Origin: Pedobacter sp. JY14-1 | GTDB lineage: Bacteria; Bacteroidota; Bacteroidia; Sphingobacteriales; Sphingobacteriaceae | Reading direction: 5' to 3' | Length of the DNA stretch: 64,000 bases | Assembly: GCF_029269825.1 (NCBI RefSeq) | Contig: NZ_JARJHU010000003.1 | Coordinates: 782,475-846,474, forward strand | Shown here: piece after piece, positions 17,870 to 26,549 of the stretch | Layout: each line of letters begins with the position of its first letter | Numbering within the stretch: position 1 is the first letter of the stretch | Notes under the pieces: generated by a model | What the model was told of the DNA's origin: nothing | Databases searched by the model: none | Seen by the model: the letters and a program-made list of their open reading frames with translations, nothing else | Position numbers and translations under genes: made by a program

Positions 17870-18955
17870 CTAGCCATTGGGGAAACGACGGGCAAGCAAT
17901 TCATAGAACTGTTCGACAGTTCCTTGTTTGGCAGCCCAGTTGTTCTTCTCTGCATAGTTGTTTTTCAGAAAGGCATCAGCAGTTTTCAGGTCGGGCATTT
18001 TGTTGATCAGATCTATAGCCTCTGAATAAGCCAGATTATAACCGTTAAAAAGATCCTTGATGTACAACAGTTTTTCATTGAGGGTGATCGCAGCTTTGAG
18101 ATCACTGACCGGGGGCTTGGCCTGACTTTCTTCACCATGTCTTTGTGCAGGTGCAGCAGGTGAGACACTGTGATTGCCGGCCCTTGTGGCCAGCAGATCG
18201 TTTAATGTTGGTTTATAGGCCGGATCTGATGTTGCAGGTGCAGGATCAGGTACGATTTTACGTGCTATCTTGTCTTCACTGAACAGAGGTGACGGAGTAG
18301 TTGAATCGGAATCGGAAACGGCTGGGGCTGGGTGTACGATCTTCTCGGCAATGAAATCGGTGACCAGGGAGGGGGCGGGATTGATTTCCCGGTTGCGTTC
18401 CTGTAATTCCAGGGTATGCTGCTTTTCGGCAATGATACGCTGTTCTTCGTCGCTCAGCTGGCGATCGAATATCTGCGTAACCGGTTTCTCTTCAAAGTCA
18501 AACCTGCCGGAAGCCGGTTCGCTAAAATCAAACTCAAAACCAGGCCTGGCTTCGGCTTGTTCTTCATTATCCGCTTCCTCATCCGTGACTTTCTCTTCGC
18601 CGGCCTCCTGAACGTATTCAACCAGGTCGGCTGGCTTCTCGAAGAAAGAATAGTCTTTGGGCTCTGGCAGATCATCCACCACTGGTGCATTGGTTACCGG
18701 CGGTTCAACAGATTGCTGGGACGCTTCTTCCTGGCGGGCATCTTTTGCAGGTTCTGACAGGTGTTTTACCGGCTTTGCTATGTTCAGTCGCCTGATGATG
18801 TCGATATGATCGGAAAGGAAACTTGCATTGGCAAGAAAAAGCTCCAGCTCCAGTTCGTTGAGCTGTTCTGGGTTTCTGGCAAGAAAATCGTATTGCTCGG
18901 TCAGTTCGTTGAGTATGTTTCCTATCTTTCTGAAAATATCGGCCTGGTTCATCAT
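17870..18955 (-). CDS. Conserved hypothetical protein with acidic linker
   Basis: A 361-residue soluble protein of unknown function. The N-terminal part (about 1-65) is helical and starts MMNQADIFRKIGNILNELTE. The middle (about 70-270) is low-complexity, rich in Glu, Asp, Ala and Pro, and probably disordered. The C-terminal 75 residues form a helical domain (LNEKLLYIKDLFNGYNLAYS, then a NNYAEKNNWA segment). I recall this domain as a recurring Bacteroidota protein without a known role, but cannot confirm it. Either of two adjacent ATG codons could start it. It is transcribed convergently to rodA and divergently from tdk. Confidence 0.8.
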   Translation of the reverse strand: MMNQADIFRKIGNILNELTEQYDFLARNPEQLNELELELFLANASFLSDHIDIIRRLNIAKPVKHLSEPAKDARQEEASQQSVEPPVTNAPVVDDLPEPKDYSFFEKPADLVEYVQEAGEEKVTDEEADNEEQAEARPGFEFDFSEPASGRFDFEEKPVTQIFDRQLSDEEQRIIAEKQHTLELQERNREINPAPSLVTDFIAEKIVHPAPAVSDSDSTTPSPLFSEDKIARKIVPDPAPATSDPAYKPTLNDLLATRAGNHSVSPAAPAQRHGEESQAKPPVSDLKAAITLNEKLLYIKDLFNGYNLAYSEAIDLINKMPDLKTADAFLKNNYAEKNNWAAKQGTVEQFYELLARRFPNG

Positions 18956-19051
18956 GTGTTTAATTGATTAGAAGGTTACAATGTTGGTAACTTGACCATC
19001 AAAAATAGTGCAAAATTCTGATATTAGTGGCCGATCAGGTACACAAACCTT

Positions 19052-19624
19052 ATGTTATTCAGCGAACAGAACTTCAGAAGAGGAGAATTTTGCGGTAGTA
19101 TTGAAGTTATTTGCGGCTCCATGTTTTCAGGCAAAACCGAAGAACTCCTCCGGAGGCTTCGGCGGGCGCAGATCGCCAGATTAAATGTGGAGATATTCAA
19201 GCCAAGTACGGATACCCGCTATGATCTGAATGCAGTGGTCTCTCATGACCTCAATTCCATACAATCTACACCGGTAGCCAATTCGTCTGCCATATTGTTG
19301 CTGGGAACAAAAACCCAGGTGGTCGGTATTGATGAAGCGCAATTTTTTGACGATGAGTTGCCGGATGTTTGCAACAGGCTTGCCCAGAAAGGGATCAGGG
19401 TAATCGTTGCGGGTCTGGATATGGATTTTTCAGGGAAGCCCTTCGGGCCTGTTCCTGCGCTGATGGCCATTGCTGAACATGTAACCAAGGTAAATGCGGT
19501 GTGTGTACGTTGCGGTGCCCCAGCTATGTATTCTTACCGTACTGTCGCCAGTGAGGCGAGAGTATTGCTTGGGGAAAAGGATAGTTACGAGCCTAGATGC
19601 AGACGTTGCTTTCATATGATCTGA
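19052..19624 (+). CDS. tdk: Thymidine kinase (type II)
   Basis: A 190-residue cytosolic enzyme that phosphorylates thymidine to dTMP in the salvage pathway. It has the P-loop [10 protein letters not shown] (near 23-32), the catalytic and metal segment [12 protein letters not shown] (near 91), and a C-terminal zinc ribbon with CVRCG and CRRC. Length fits the TK1-like family. It stands alone, divergent from the acidic-linker gene. A 37-residue Lys/Cys-rich gene ends 17 bases after it on the opposite strand. Confidence 0.97.
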   Translation: MLFSEQNFRRGEFCGSIEVICGSMFSGKTEELLRRLRRAQIARLNVEIFKPSTDTRYDLNAVVSHDLNSIQSTPVANSSAILLLGTKTQVVGIDEAQFFDDELPDVCNRLAQKGIRVIVAGLDMDFSGKPFGPVPALMAIAEHVTKVNAVCVRCGAPAMYSYRTVASEARVLLGEKDSYEPRCRRCFHMI

Positions 19625-19641
19625 CATCATAGATGACTTGC

Positions 19642-19755
19642 TTAGCGCATAGGGCAGTTTTTGCAGCGCTTGCCCCTCAGGTACTTCTCACAACATTCTT
19701 TCTTCTTTTTCTCTTTCTTTTCCTGTTTGGATTTCTTTTTGTCTTTCTTCGACAT
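19642..19755 (-). CDS. 37-residue Lys-rich protein with C-terminal Cys motif
   Basis: A small gene with ATG at 19753-19755 and TAA at 19642-19644. The first 19 residues are almost all Lys, Glu, Asp and Ser. The last 18 carry CCEKYLRGKRCKNCP, four Cys spaced CC-x8-C-x2-C, which looks like a compact metal-binding knuckle. The highly biased but in-frame composition and the clean ATG/stop argue for a real gene. I recall similar Lys-rich, Cys-tailed peptides in Bacteroidota, without a named function. Nucleic-acid or metal binding is possible. It sits between tdk (convergent) and the ferritin terminator. Confidence 0.55.
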   Translation of the reverse strand: MSKKDKKKSKQEKKEKKKKECCEKYLRGKRCKNCPMR

Positions 19756-19787
19756 GTGCCAATTTTAGAAACCGGAAAGTAAAAGTA

Positions 19788-19821
19788 AACAAAAAGGTAC
19801 ATACTGTTTCAGCATGTACCT
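19788..19821 (-). terminator. Terminator of ferritin gene
   Basis: Hairpin AGGTACATACTG/CAGCATGTACCT with a 3-base loop and one mismatch, followed on the minus strand by TTTTTG. It lies about 25 bases past the ferritin stop. Confidence 0.75.
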
Positions 19822-19846
19822 CAATTCTTTATTAACCTGACTGTGC

Positions 19847-20377
19847 TTATGGCTCGCTGTCATATTTGATTTGTCCGACATGCTTGTCGATCTGCCATCT
19901 TCCGGTTCCTTCTTCTCCGATCACGTCGAATAGTTCGAGGGCGCGGCGTGCTTTGTATTCCTCTTCACGTTGCTCCTTAAAGAACCAGTTCAGGAATTCC
20001 AGGGTAACATAATCCTGTTCTTTGTGGCAACGGGCAGCTATGTTTTTGATGGACTGGGTTACACTTACTTCCTGGTCTAGAGCCTCTTCAAATACTTCAC
20101 GGAAAGAATTATACTCGATCTTAATGTTGGTGATTTCCGGAGAAATGGCCGTGCCACCCATATCCAGGACGTATTTGTAGAACTTCAGCTGATGCATACG
20201 TTCTTCCTCCGCCTGTTTGAAGAAATATTCAGATGAAAAGTCGTAACCATTGCGGTTGCACCAGGAAGCCATAGACAGGTAAATTGCCGATGAGTGTGCT
20301 TCCTTTTTTATTTGCTGGTTGATAAGCGCCTCCACATCTGATGAGATGAGGCACTTCGCGCGAATGATATCTTTCAT
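19847..20377 (-). CDS. ftnA: Bacterial non-haem ferritin
   Basis: A 176-residue iron-storage protein that forms a 24-subunit cage and oxidises Fe(II). The four-helix ferritin fold shows ferroxidase-site residues in QQIKKEAHSSAIYLSMASW (first Glu), QAEEERMHQLKFY (the E-x-x-H pair) and the later NWFFKEQREEE segment. Length is normal (about 165-180). It is a single-gene unit with its own terminator. No Fur-like operator is obvious upstream. A bacterioferritin is unlikely because the haem-ligand Met context is missing. Confidence 0.96.
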   Translation of the reverse strand: MKDIIRAKCLISSDVEALINQQIKKEAHSSAIYLSMASWCNRNGYDFSSEYFFKQAEEERMHQLKFYKYVLDMGGTAISPEITNIKIEYNSFREVFEEALDQEVSVTQSIKNIAARCHKEQDYVTLEFLNWFFKEQREEEYKARRALELFDVIGEEGTGRWQIDKHVGQIKYDSEP

Positions 20378-20491
20378 GTTATTGTCTTTTCTTTAGCTTA
20401 TCCTGATTGGTATTACTGTATCAAAAGTAATGCTATAAATATGCGTGAAAGAAAATAAAAACAATATGGAAAGATTCTAATTCTAAGTTAA

Positions 20492-20857
20492 TCAGGCTAC
20501 TATCCTGTACAACCTGTCGCAGATAATGTGGTTGAGCTCCAGCATAACGAAGGTTCCCTGCAGCAGTTCCTTTAATGCAATGACCTGTAGAAGGGACAAT
20601 ACATAGCAGTGGTCGGAGGCACAGATGAAAAGGATCTCGACGTCCGGCGACTTATCGTTGCTGAGGAGTTTCTGTTCGATATCTACCTGGTAAACCGCCT
20701 TTTTCAGTTTCAGCAGGTTGCGGTAATCAAAACGGGCGAGTTTACCGGCAAAGTCCACGTACCAGCAACGCTCGCTGTCGCTCTGAAAGATGGCGCCGGA
20801 AGCAGTACTGAACACTTCAGAGAAATCGAAAGTTGGTAGTAGAGATACTTCTTGCAT
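20492..20857 (-). CDS. Conserved small hypothetical protein (121 aa)
   Basis: A 121-residue soluble protein of unknown function. It looks like one alpha/beta domain: an N-terminal acidic part, a central Trp-Tyr-Val strand (ERCWYVDFAGKLARFDYRNL), a helix (KLKKAVYQVDIEQKLL) and hydrophobic strands with Cys. The layout recalls small Bacteroidota proteins of the DUF6686 type, in which a strand is followed by an F-x-x-F/L-x-x helix, but this is only a resemblance. The start lies divergently against the sensor kinase gene, about 230 bases from the kinase start used here. Confidence 0.65.
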   Translation of the reverse strand: MQEVSLLPTFDFSEVFSTASGAIFQSDSERCWYVDFAGKLARFDYRNLLKLKKAVYQVDIEQKLLSNDKSPDVEILFICASDHCYVLSLLQVIALKELLQGTFVMLELNHIICDRLYRIVA

Positions 20858-21086
20858 TTTCCGCTTTGAATATTATGGATGCAAATATTGTATTTATTTA
20901 GAATTAATCCAAATCGGAGAAAAAATATTCTTTGATTATGATTCTTCTGAAATTAAGTTGACCACAAATGGACTCGTTTTGCGTGTTTACGTCGCGGGTT
21001 GGACCGGGTTGAACAAAAAAACTTATAAGCTGTTATTCGTTTTGTACCAAAAAAAAGACGATATTCTCAAAAGAAAACAGCGCGCC

Positions 21087-22577
21087 ATGGAAAAGGCCAA
21101 AGAAGACTATAACGAGCAGTTTCAGCAGATATTTGAAAATTCGATGATCGGCATGGGTTTGGTAGACCTGAGGGGGGACTGGAAGCGGGCCAACCGTAGT
21201 TTGTGTCACATACTCGGCTATACAGAAGAAGAATTAATCCGGTTGAATGTAAAGGACATTACGCATCCTGATGATCTGGGAAATACGCTGCGTTTACTGA
21301 ACCGCCTGAGCAAGGGAGAGATAGAAGACATTAAATACGAAAAGCGGTATAAGCATAAGAACGGATATTATATCTGGGTGATCATTGCGGCAACGATGCT
21401 TTATGACCGGGAAGGCAGACCGTTGCACTATGTTTCGCAGATAGAGGATATTACCAAGCGGAAGGAAATAGAAGACGATCTGGTGCTGAGCGAGAAAAAA
21501 TACAGGACGATCTTTGAGAATGTACAGGATGTGTTTTACCAGACTAACAAGGATGGGGTCGTCACGGATATAAGCCCTTCGATCGAGCAGCACTCTGGGT
21601 ATTCCCGACTGGAGATCATTGGCCGGACGGTAGACAATTTCTATTATTATGTGCAGGACAGGGAGCGGATTGTAGAAGAATTGCGGCAACACGGCTCGGT
21701 GGTGGATTTCGAAGTAAGGCTGAAAACAAAGAATGACGAACTGCGCTATGCTTCAGTAAATGCGCGGTTGATTATGGAAGATGGTGTGGTAACGGGTACC
21801 GAGGGCAGCATGCGTGATGTGACTACCCGGAAGTTCCATGAGAATGCACTACAGGCATTGAATAACGAGCTTACGGCTTCAAATGAACAAAAAAACAAGT
21901 TGTTTTCGATTATTGGTCATGATCTTAGAAACCCGATTTCGGGAAGTCTCCAATTGCTGGATCTGACGCTGAATGACCTGGAATCGAGTTCTGCGGACGA
22001 AGTGCACATGTACCTTTCAAGGATGAAGCAGGAATTGTCCAATGCCAATAACCTGTTGGAAGACTTGCTGACCTGGGCGAGATCGCAGTTTAATGCAGTG
22101 AGTTTTAATCCGGTCGATATTGACGATGTGAGCGAGGTAATCCACAAAAGCATACAGACTGCAATGGTAATGGCGGAGAAGAAAGGGATACGGGTTTCTG
22201 AACGTGTGCCGGAAGGGGTACGGATATACGGAGACAGAGCGATGCTGGAAACCGTGATCAGGAATCTGGTGACGAATGCGGTGAAGTTTACCGGTCAGGG
22301 AGGGGAGATTGAGATCAGGGCGGAACTGGGTGAGAAAGGAACGTTATTTATGGTACAGGATAACGGGAGGGGGATCCCTGCGGATAAGATTCCGGAGCTT
22401 TTTAGTAAAAATGCCAGTTACACGACGTTTGGCACGGCGGGAGAGAAGGGGACTGGTTTGGGCCTGAGCCTTTGCAATGATTTTGTGCTGAAGCATGGGG
22501 GAGAACTTTGGGTAGAAAGCAAAGAAGGTGAAGGTACTACCTTTTACTTTATGATACCGGAATTGCTGAAGCCTTAG
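21087..22577 (+). CDS. PAS-PAS hybrid sensor histidine kinase (no receiver)
   Basis: A 496-residue soluble sensor kinase. It has two PAS domains (about 8-135 and 145-265, each with an ENSMIGMGLVDLRG- or ENVQDVFYQTNKDG-like start and a PAC end such as VSQIEDITKRK). A dimerisation domain follows with phospho-acceptor His278 in IIGHDLRNP. The HATPase domain shows NLVTNAVKFT, VQDNGRGIP and GTGLGLSLCNDF. No membrane helix is seen. The frame stays open upstream to 20790, but that part overlaps the divergent gene, so the ATG at 21087 is preferred; a non-ATG start up to about 30 residues earlier cannot be excluded. No response regulator gene is adjacent. Confidence 0.9.
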   Translation: MEKAKEDYNEQFQQIFENSMIGMGLVDLRGDWKRANRSLCHILGYTEEELIRLNVKDITHPDDLGNTLRLLNRLSKGEIEDIKYEKRYKHKNGYYIWVIIAATMLYDREGRPLHYVSQIEDITKRKEIEDDLVLSEKKYRTIFENVQDVFYQTNKDGVVTDISPSIEQHSGYSRLEIIGRTVDNFYYYVQDRERIVEELRQHGSVVDFEVRLKTKNDELRYASVNARLIMEDGVVTGTEGSMRDVTTRKFHENALQALNNELTASNEQKNKLFSIIGHDLRNPISGSLQLLDLTLNDLESSSADEVHMYLSRMKQELSNANNLLEDLLTWARSQFNAVSFNPVDIDDVSEVIHKSIQTAMVMAEKKGIRVSERVPEGVRIYGDRAMLETVIRNLVTNAVKFTGQGGEIEIRAELGEKGTLFMVQDNGRGIPADKIPELFSKNASYTTFGTAGEKGTGLGLSLCNDFVLKHGGELWVESKEGEGTTFYFMIPELLKP

Positions 22578-22715
22578 ACGCGTTACTTCGTTAATGGCCC
22601 CTTGATTTGTCGCTTATGCCCCGGGGTAATTTTTGGAATGATAATGATCTTTGTGTTGTAAGTAAAAAATGTAAATTTAACTAAGCAAACAAAAAGCTAA
22701 CTTAAACCAACAGAC

Positions 22716-23255
22716 ATGAAAATTTTAAAAACTATTCTTTTAATTGTTCTGGGTATTATTGTAATCGCCCTGATAGCGGCTATCTTTATCAAAAAGGATT
22801 ATGCAGTGGAAAGGCAGACGACGATTAACAAGCCCAGGCAGGAAGTGTTTGAATATGTGAAACACATTAAGAACCAGGATAATTACAGCGTATGGAACCA
22901 GCTTGACCCGAATATGCAGAAGGCCTATACCGGTGTGGATGGTACGGTTGGCTTTACCTATGCCTGGGACAGTGAGAAAAAGGAGGCGGGTAAGGGCGAA
23001 CAGACGATCGCAGCTATTAAGGATGGCGAGCGGATTGACATGAAACTGCATTTTATAAAGCCTTTTGAAGCGAATGATAGCGCTTACATGGTTACCGAAG
23101 ATACCGGGAATGGACAGACGCTGGTCAAGTGGGGGTTTTACGGTCGTATGGATTATCCGATGAACCTGATGCTGGTGATGATGAATATGGACGAAATGCT
23201 GGGTAAGGATCTGCAAAGCGGACTCAACAACCTGAAAACCATATTGGAAAAATAA
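22716..23255 (+). CDS. SRPBCC-domain protein with N-terminal membrane helix
   Basis: A 179-residue protein with one N-terminal membrane helix (residues 4-27, ILKTILLIVLGIIVIALIAAIF) and a START/SRPBCC (polyketide cyclase-like) ligand-binding domain (about 30-178) beginning with VERQTTINKPRQEVFEYV. The family makes a deep hydrophobic pocket; the ligand is unknown. It precedes rpsT by 115 bases, and rpsT has its own promoter, so it is probably a single-gene unit. Confidence 0.88.
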   Translation: MKILKTILLIVLGIIVIALIAAIFIKKDYAVERQTTINKPRQEVFEYVKHIKNQDNYSVWNQLDPNMQKAYTGVDGTVGFTYAWDSEKKEAGKGEQTIAAIKDGERIDMKLHFIKPFEANDSAYMVTEDTGNGQTLVKWGFYGRMDYPMNLMLVMMNMDEMLGKDLQSGLNNLKTILEK

Positions 23256-23273
23256 AATTATTCTGATTGTGGT

Positions 23274-23305
23274 TTTGTAAATTAAAAACATTAGTTCTAT
23301 ATTTG
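23274..23305 (+). promoter_or_regulatory. Promoter of rpsT
   Basis: TTTG (23274-23277), 20 bases, TATATTTG (23298-23305), an excellent consensus match. The leader to the ATG is about 60 bases. Confidence 0.75.
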
Positions 23306-23370
23306 CAGTCCTAAAAAAATAGAACAAAAAAGGGCTTTGCCCTAACTATAAAATATTTTAACAATAAAAA

Positions 23371-23625
23371 ATGGCAAATCACAAGTCTTCAATAAAGAGA
23401 ATCAGGGCAAACGCAGCAAAGCGCCTGCGCAACAGGTATCAGGCTAAAACTACACGTACTTTCATTAAGAGACTGCGTGCAGCAGAGGATAAAAAAACTG
23501 GTCTTGAGCTGTTGCCTAAGGTAGTATCTATGCTTGACCGTTTGGCTAAAAAGAACGTGATTCACAAAAATAAGGCAGCGAACAACAAATCTAAGCTGAC
23601 TAAATTTGTAAATGGCCTGAAATAA
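23371..23625 (+). CDS. rpsT: 30S ribosomal protein S20
   Basis: An 84-residue very basic protein that binds 16S rRNA and helps 30S assembly. It starts MANHKSSIKRIRANAAKRLR, the classic S20 N-terminus, and is a helical bundle of normal length. It is a monocistronic gene between a consensus promoter and a strong terminator. S20 is autoregulated in some bacteria; the 60-base leader shows nothing that proves this here. Confidence 0.98.
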   Translation: MANHKSSIKRIRANAAKRLRNRYQAKTTRTFIKRLRAAEDKKTGLELLPKVVSMLDRLAKKNVIHKNKAANNKSKLTKFVNGLK

Positions 23626-23652
23626 GCATAAGTTATCCCATAACTCGTACTG

Positions 23653-23687
23653 CGGGGTATGCATTCAATTGCATACCCCGTTTTTTT
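23653..23687 (+). terminator. Terminator of rpsT
   Basis: Perfect 11-bp hairpin CGGGGTATGCA/TGCATACCCCG with a 6-base loop and seven T, 28 bases after the rpsT stop. Confidence 0.93.
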
Positions 23688-23713
23688 ATTCGTAATTTTA
23701 ATTTGTTAATGGG

Positions 23714-24415
23714 ATGGAACAACTATGTCCGCAAAAACTGGGTATTAAACTATGGGCAGAGGCTGACAGGCCCCGCGAAAAATTAATAACGCTGGGTAGA
23801 AGACTGCTTACCGATGCGGAGCTGATTGCGATATTGATTGGTACAGGCAACACTAAGGAGACGGCAGTTGACCTGAGCAAGCGTATACTGGCCAGCTACA
23901 GAAATGACCTGGATGCGCTGGGTAAGCTTTCGGTAAAAGAGCTGTCTAAATTTAAAGGTGTCGGTGAGGCGAAGGCAATTGCCATTATTGCCGCGCTGGA
24001 ACTGGGGAGGCGCAGGGGCGAAACCAAATCTGCCGGGCGGGCGAGAATCTGCGGTTCAAGGGATGCATTCGCTTTGCTGAAGCCGGTATTTGCTGATCTG
24101 AACCATGAGGAATTCTGGATACTGATGCTGAACCGCGCAAACCTGGTAACAGGGAAATGCCTGATCAGCAAAGGCGGGCAGTCGGGTACAGTGGCCGATC
24201 CTAAGATCATCTTCAAGCTGGCGCTGGAGCACAATGCTGCAAATATGATCTTGGCACACAATCATCCATCCGGTAATCTGCAGCCGAGTAATGCGGATAT
24301 CGGCATTACACGGAAAATGGTGGAAGCGGGGAAAATGATGGACCTGTTCGTGCTCGACCATCTGATCGTGACAGACCAGGGTTATTATAGTTTTGCAGAT
24401 GAAGGACTGATCTGA
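23714..24415 (+). CDS. radC: RadC-family JAB/MPN-domain protein
   Basis: A 233-residue cytosolic protein. The N-terminal helix-hairpin-helix region (about 30-95, LSKFKGVGEAKAIAI) is followed by a JAMM metalloprotease-like domain with ILAHNHPSGNLQPSNAD, which supplies the two His and one Asp of the zinc site. The name reflects an old DNA-repair assignment that has been questioned; the biochemical role is unsettled. Its stop is directly followed (1 base) by the Lgt-like gene, so it may head that operon. The length is normal for chromosomal RadC. Confidence 0.93.
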   Translation: MEQLCPQKLGIKLWAEADRPREKLITLGRRLLTDAELIAILIGTGNTKETAVDLSKRILASYRNDLDALGKLSVKELSKFKGVGEAKAIAIIAALELGRRRGETKSAGRARICGSRDAFALLKPVFADLNHEEFWILMLNRANLVTGKCLISKGGQSGTVADPKIIFKLALEHNAANMILAHNHPSGNLQPSNADIGITRKMVEAGKMMDLFVLDHLIVTDQGYYSFADEGLI

Positions 24416-24416
24416 T

Positions 24417-25160
24417 ATGGTGTTCCCGGTAAAATTTCAATTGTTCGGACAATCTTTCCATTGGCATTTCATTCTGGAGACGCTGGCTTTTTTTGCAGGG
24501 GTCAGGCTTTACTTTTATCTGAGAAAAGGGATCGCTGATCCTGTTTCTGATGAGGACAGGCTGTGGATCATGCTTGGGGCCATGGTCGGTGCACTGATCG
24601 GTTCGAGGCTCTTTGCTGTTCTGGAGGCGCCCGCTGAGCTGGGGCAGTTGAGCTGGGCAGTTGTTTATCAGAGTAAAACGATAGCAGGTGGTTTGCTGGG
24701 CGGGCTGCTTGGAGTAGAGCTGATCAAAAAGCTGATCGGTGTTCATGTGGCTTCAGGAGATGTTTATGTGTTTCCCATTCTGCTTGCGCTGTTTGTCGGG
24801 CGAATCGGGTGTTTCCTGATGGGGACCGATGAGCCTGTATATGGTGTGGAAACCAGTTGGCCGTGGGGAATGGACCTGGGCGACGGATTGATCAGGCACC
24901 CCGTAGCGCTGTATGAGATGGCTTATGTAGCGCTTATGGCTTTGTTTTTTTATCTTATCCGCGAGCGTGCGCTTGCACCTGGTGAGCGATTCAAGGCTTT
25001 CATGATACTCTATTTTTTCTGGAGGTTCATGGTGGAGTTCATAAAGCCTTACCAGCCGCTTTTTTTTGGTCTGAGCAGTATACATTGGTCGGCATTGCTT
25101 ATCTTCCTTTATTATTACCGGTTCCTTTGCAGATGGACCCGTAAGCTGCTTCCCCTATGA
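24417..25160 (+). CDS. Lgt-like membrane transferase, variant
   Basis: A 247-residue polytopic membrane protein of the prolipoprotein diacylglyceryl transferase fold, with about seven helices. Lgt landmarks remain: GRIG with Arg129, HPVALYE (161-167) in place of HPSQLYE, and WRFMVE with Arg203/Glu207. Two residues important in true Lgt differ: the HGG motif is AGG (Ala90) and the Asn of GRIGN is Cys132. It may therefore move a lipid headgroup other than the lipoprotein diacylglyceryl, or act on a different acceptor. It ends in a 4-base ATGA overlap with a radical SAM gene, so the two products probably work together. A genuine lgt is expected elsewhere in the genome. Confidence 0.8.
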   Translation: MVFPVKFQLFGQSFHWHFILETLAFFAGVRLYFYLRKGIADPVSDEDRLWIMLGAMVGALIGSRLFAVLEAPAELGQLSWAVVYQSKTIAGGLLGGLLGVELIKKLIGVHVASGDVYVFPILLALFVGRIGCFLMGTDEPVYGVETSWPWGMDLGDGLIRHPVALYEMAYVALMALFFYLIRERALAPGERFKAFMILYFFWRFMVEFIKPYQPLFFGLSSIHWSALLIFLYYYRFLCRWTRKLLPL

Positions 25161-26548
25161 AGACAAGAGACTATATCTATTATGACTACACCAAAAGCCT
25201 TTGTCCAGAGTGTCTGAGGTTGTGTGACGCGAAGATCGTTTTTCAGGATACGAAGGTTTTTATGCTGAAGAATTGCCGAGAACACGGGCAAAGCCGTGTG
25301 ATGATCGCCGACGATGTAGAGTACTACAAACAGATCAGGAATTTTAACAAGCAGTCGGAAATGCCGTTAAAGTTCAATACAAAGGTGCATTACGGATGCC
25401 CTTACGATTGCGGCCTTTGTACCGATCATGAGCAGCACTCCTGCCTGACCATTGTAGAGGTGACGGACCGTTGTAACCTGAGTTGCCCTACGTGTTATGC
25501 CACGTCTTCACCGCATTACGGACGGCACCGGACACTGGAGGAGATTGAGAAAATGCTGGATGTAGTGGTCATGAATGAAGGTGAACCGGATGTGGTACAG
25601 TTGTCTGGCGGTGAGCCTACGATACACCCAGATTTTTTTGCGATTCTTGACCTGGCGAAGTCAAAGCCTATAAAACATCTGATGGTGAATACCAACGGGA
25701 TACGTATTGCCAGGGATAGAGGCTTTGCCGAGCGGCTTGCCGGATACATGCCGGATTTTGAGATTTACCTTCAGTTTGACAGTCTTGACGGCGGGGTACT
25801 GGAAAGGCTGAGGGGCGAAGATCTGAGTGAAGTGCGGAAAAAGGCAATTGAGCACCTGAACACTTTCAACATATCGACCACGCTGGTGATGACCTTGCAA
25901 AAGGGGCTCAATGATCATGAGATCGGTGATGTGCTGGAATATGCCCTGCAACAGCCCTGTGTTCGCGGGGTTACCTTTCAGCCGACACAGGTTGCTGGTC
26001 GTAACGACAACTATGATGACCTTTCCGGCCGGATCACGCTTACCGAGGTGAGGCGGAAGATCACGGAGCAGTATCCGTTGTTTACCCCCGCGGACCTGAT
26101 ACCTGTGCCTTGTAATCCTGACGCCTTGTGTATGGCTTACGCACTCAAACTGAACGGGGAGGTTGCGCCGATGACGCGGCTGGTTAACCCGGATGATTTA
26201 CTAAACAATTCCAAAAACACGATTGTGTTTGAACACGACGAGCGGCTGAAACAGCATATGCTTAACCTGTTCAGTACAGGGGTTTCGGTGGATTGTGCAG
26301 AAGGCATGCTTGGTGAACTGATGTGCTGCCTGCCAAGGGTGCAGGGCGGCGACCTTAATTACAGTAATCTTTTCAGGATCATTATCATGAATTTCATGGA
26401 CCCGCTCGATTTTGATGTAAGGGCAGTGAAGAAATCGTGTGTGCATATTGTCAGTGACAAGCTGAAGATTATTCCTTTTGAGACGATGAATATTTTTTAC
26501 CGGGACGGGAAGATTGACCGTCTCAGGGAAACCATTAATATAAACTGA
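25157..26548 (+). CDS. Radical SAM enzyme, tetraether/membrane-spanning lipid synthase-like
   Basis: A 463-residue multi-cluster radical SAM protein. The rSAM motif is C106-x3-C110-x2-C113 (DRCNLSCPTCYA), followed by the SAM-binding LSGGEPT (149-155). Before it lie C16-x2-C19, Cys23, C40-x2-H43 and a GCPYDCGLC knuckle (C81, C85, C88) plus Cys96. This N-terminal layout resembles archaeal Tes (MJ0619 type), which joins lipid chains by C-C coupling, and its bacterial membrane-spanning lipid synthase homologues. Substrate is inferred only from the family and from the Lgt-like partner with which it overlaps by 4 bases. SPASM-type peptide modification is less likely because no precursor peptide is visible. 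rSAM assignment is firm; the lipid role is a hypothesis. Confidence 0.85.
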   Translation: MKTRDYIYYDYTKSLCPECLRLCDAKIVFQDTKVFMLKNCREHGQSRVMIADDVEYYKQIRNFNKQSEMPLKFNTKVHYGCPYDCGLCTDHEQHSCLTIVEVTDRCNLSCPTCYATSSPHYGRHRTLEEIEKMLDVVVMNEGEPDVVQLSGGEPTIHPDFFAILDLAKSKPIKHLMVNTNGIRIARDRGFAERLAGYMPDFEIYLQFDSLDGGVLERLRGEDLSEVRKKAIEHLNTFNISTTLVMTLQKGLNDHEIGDVLEYALQQPCVRGVTFQPTQVAGRNDNYDDLSGRITLTEVRRKITEQYPLFTPADLIPVPCNPDALCMAYALKLNGEVAPMTRLVNPDDLLNNSKNTIVFEHDERLKQHMLNLFSTGVSVDCAEGMLGELMCCLPRVQGGDLNYSNLFRIIIMNFMDPLDFDVRAVKKSCVHIVSDKLKIIPFETMNIFYRDGKIDRLRETININ

Positions 26549-26549
26549 T

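Noticed and set aside
20790..21086. N-terminal extension of the histidine kinase by 99 residues
   Set aside because: It overlaps the start of the divergent gene and has no domain; the ATG at 21087 directly precedes the first PAS domain.
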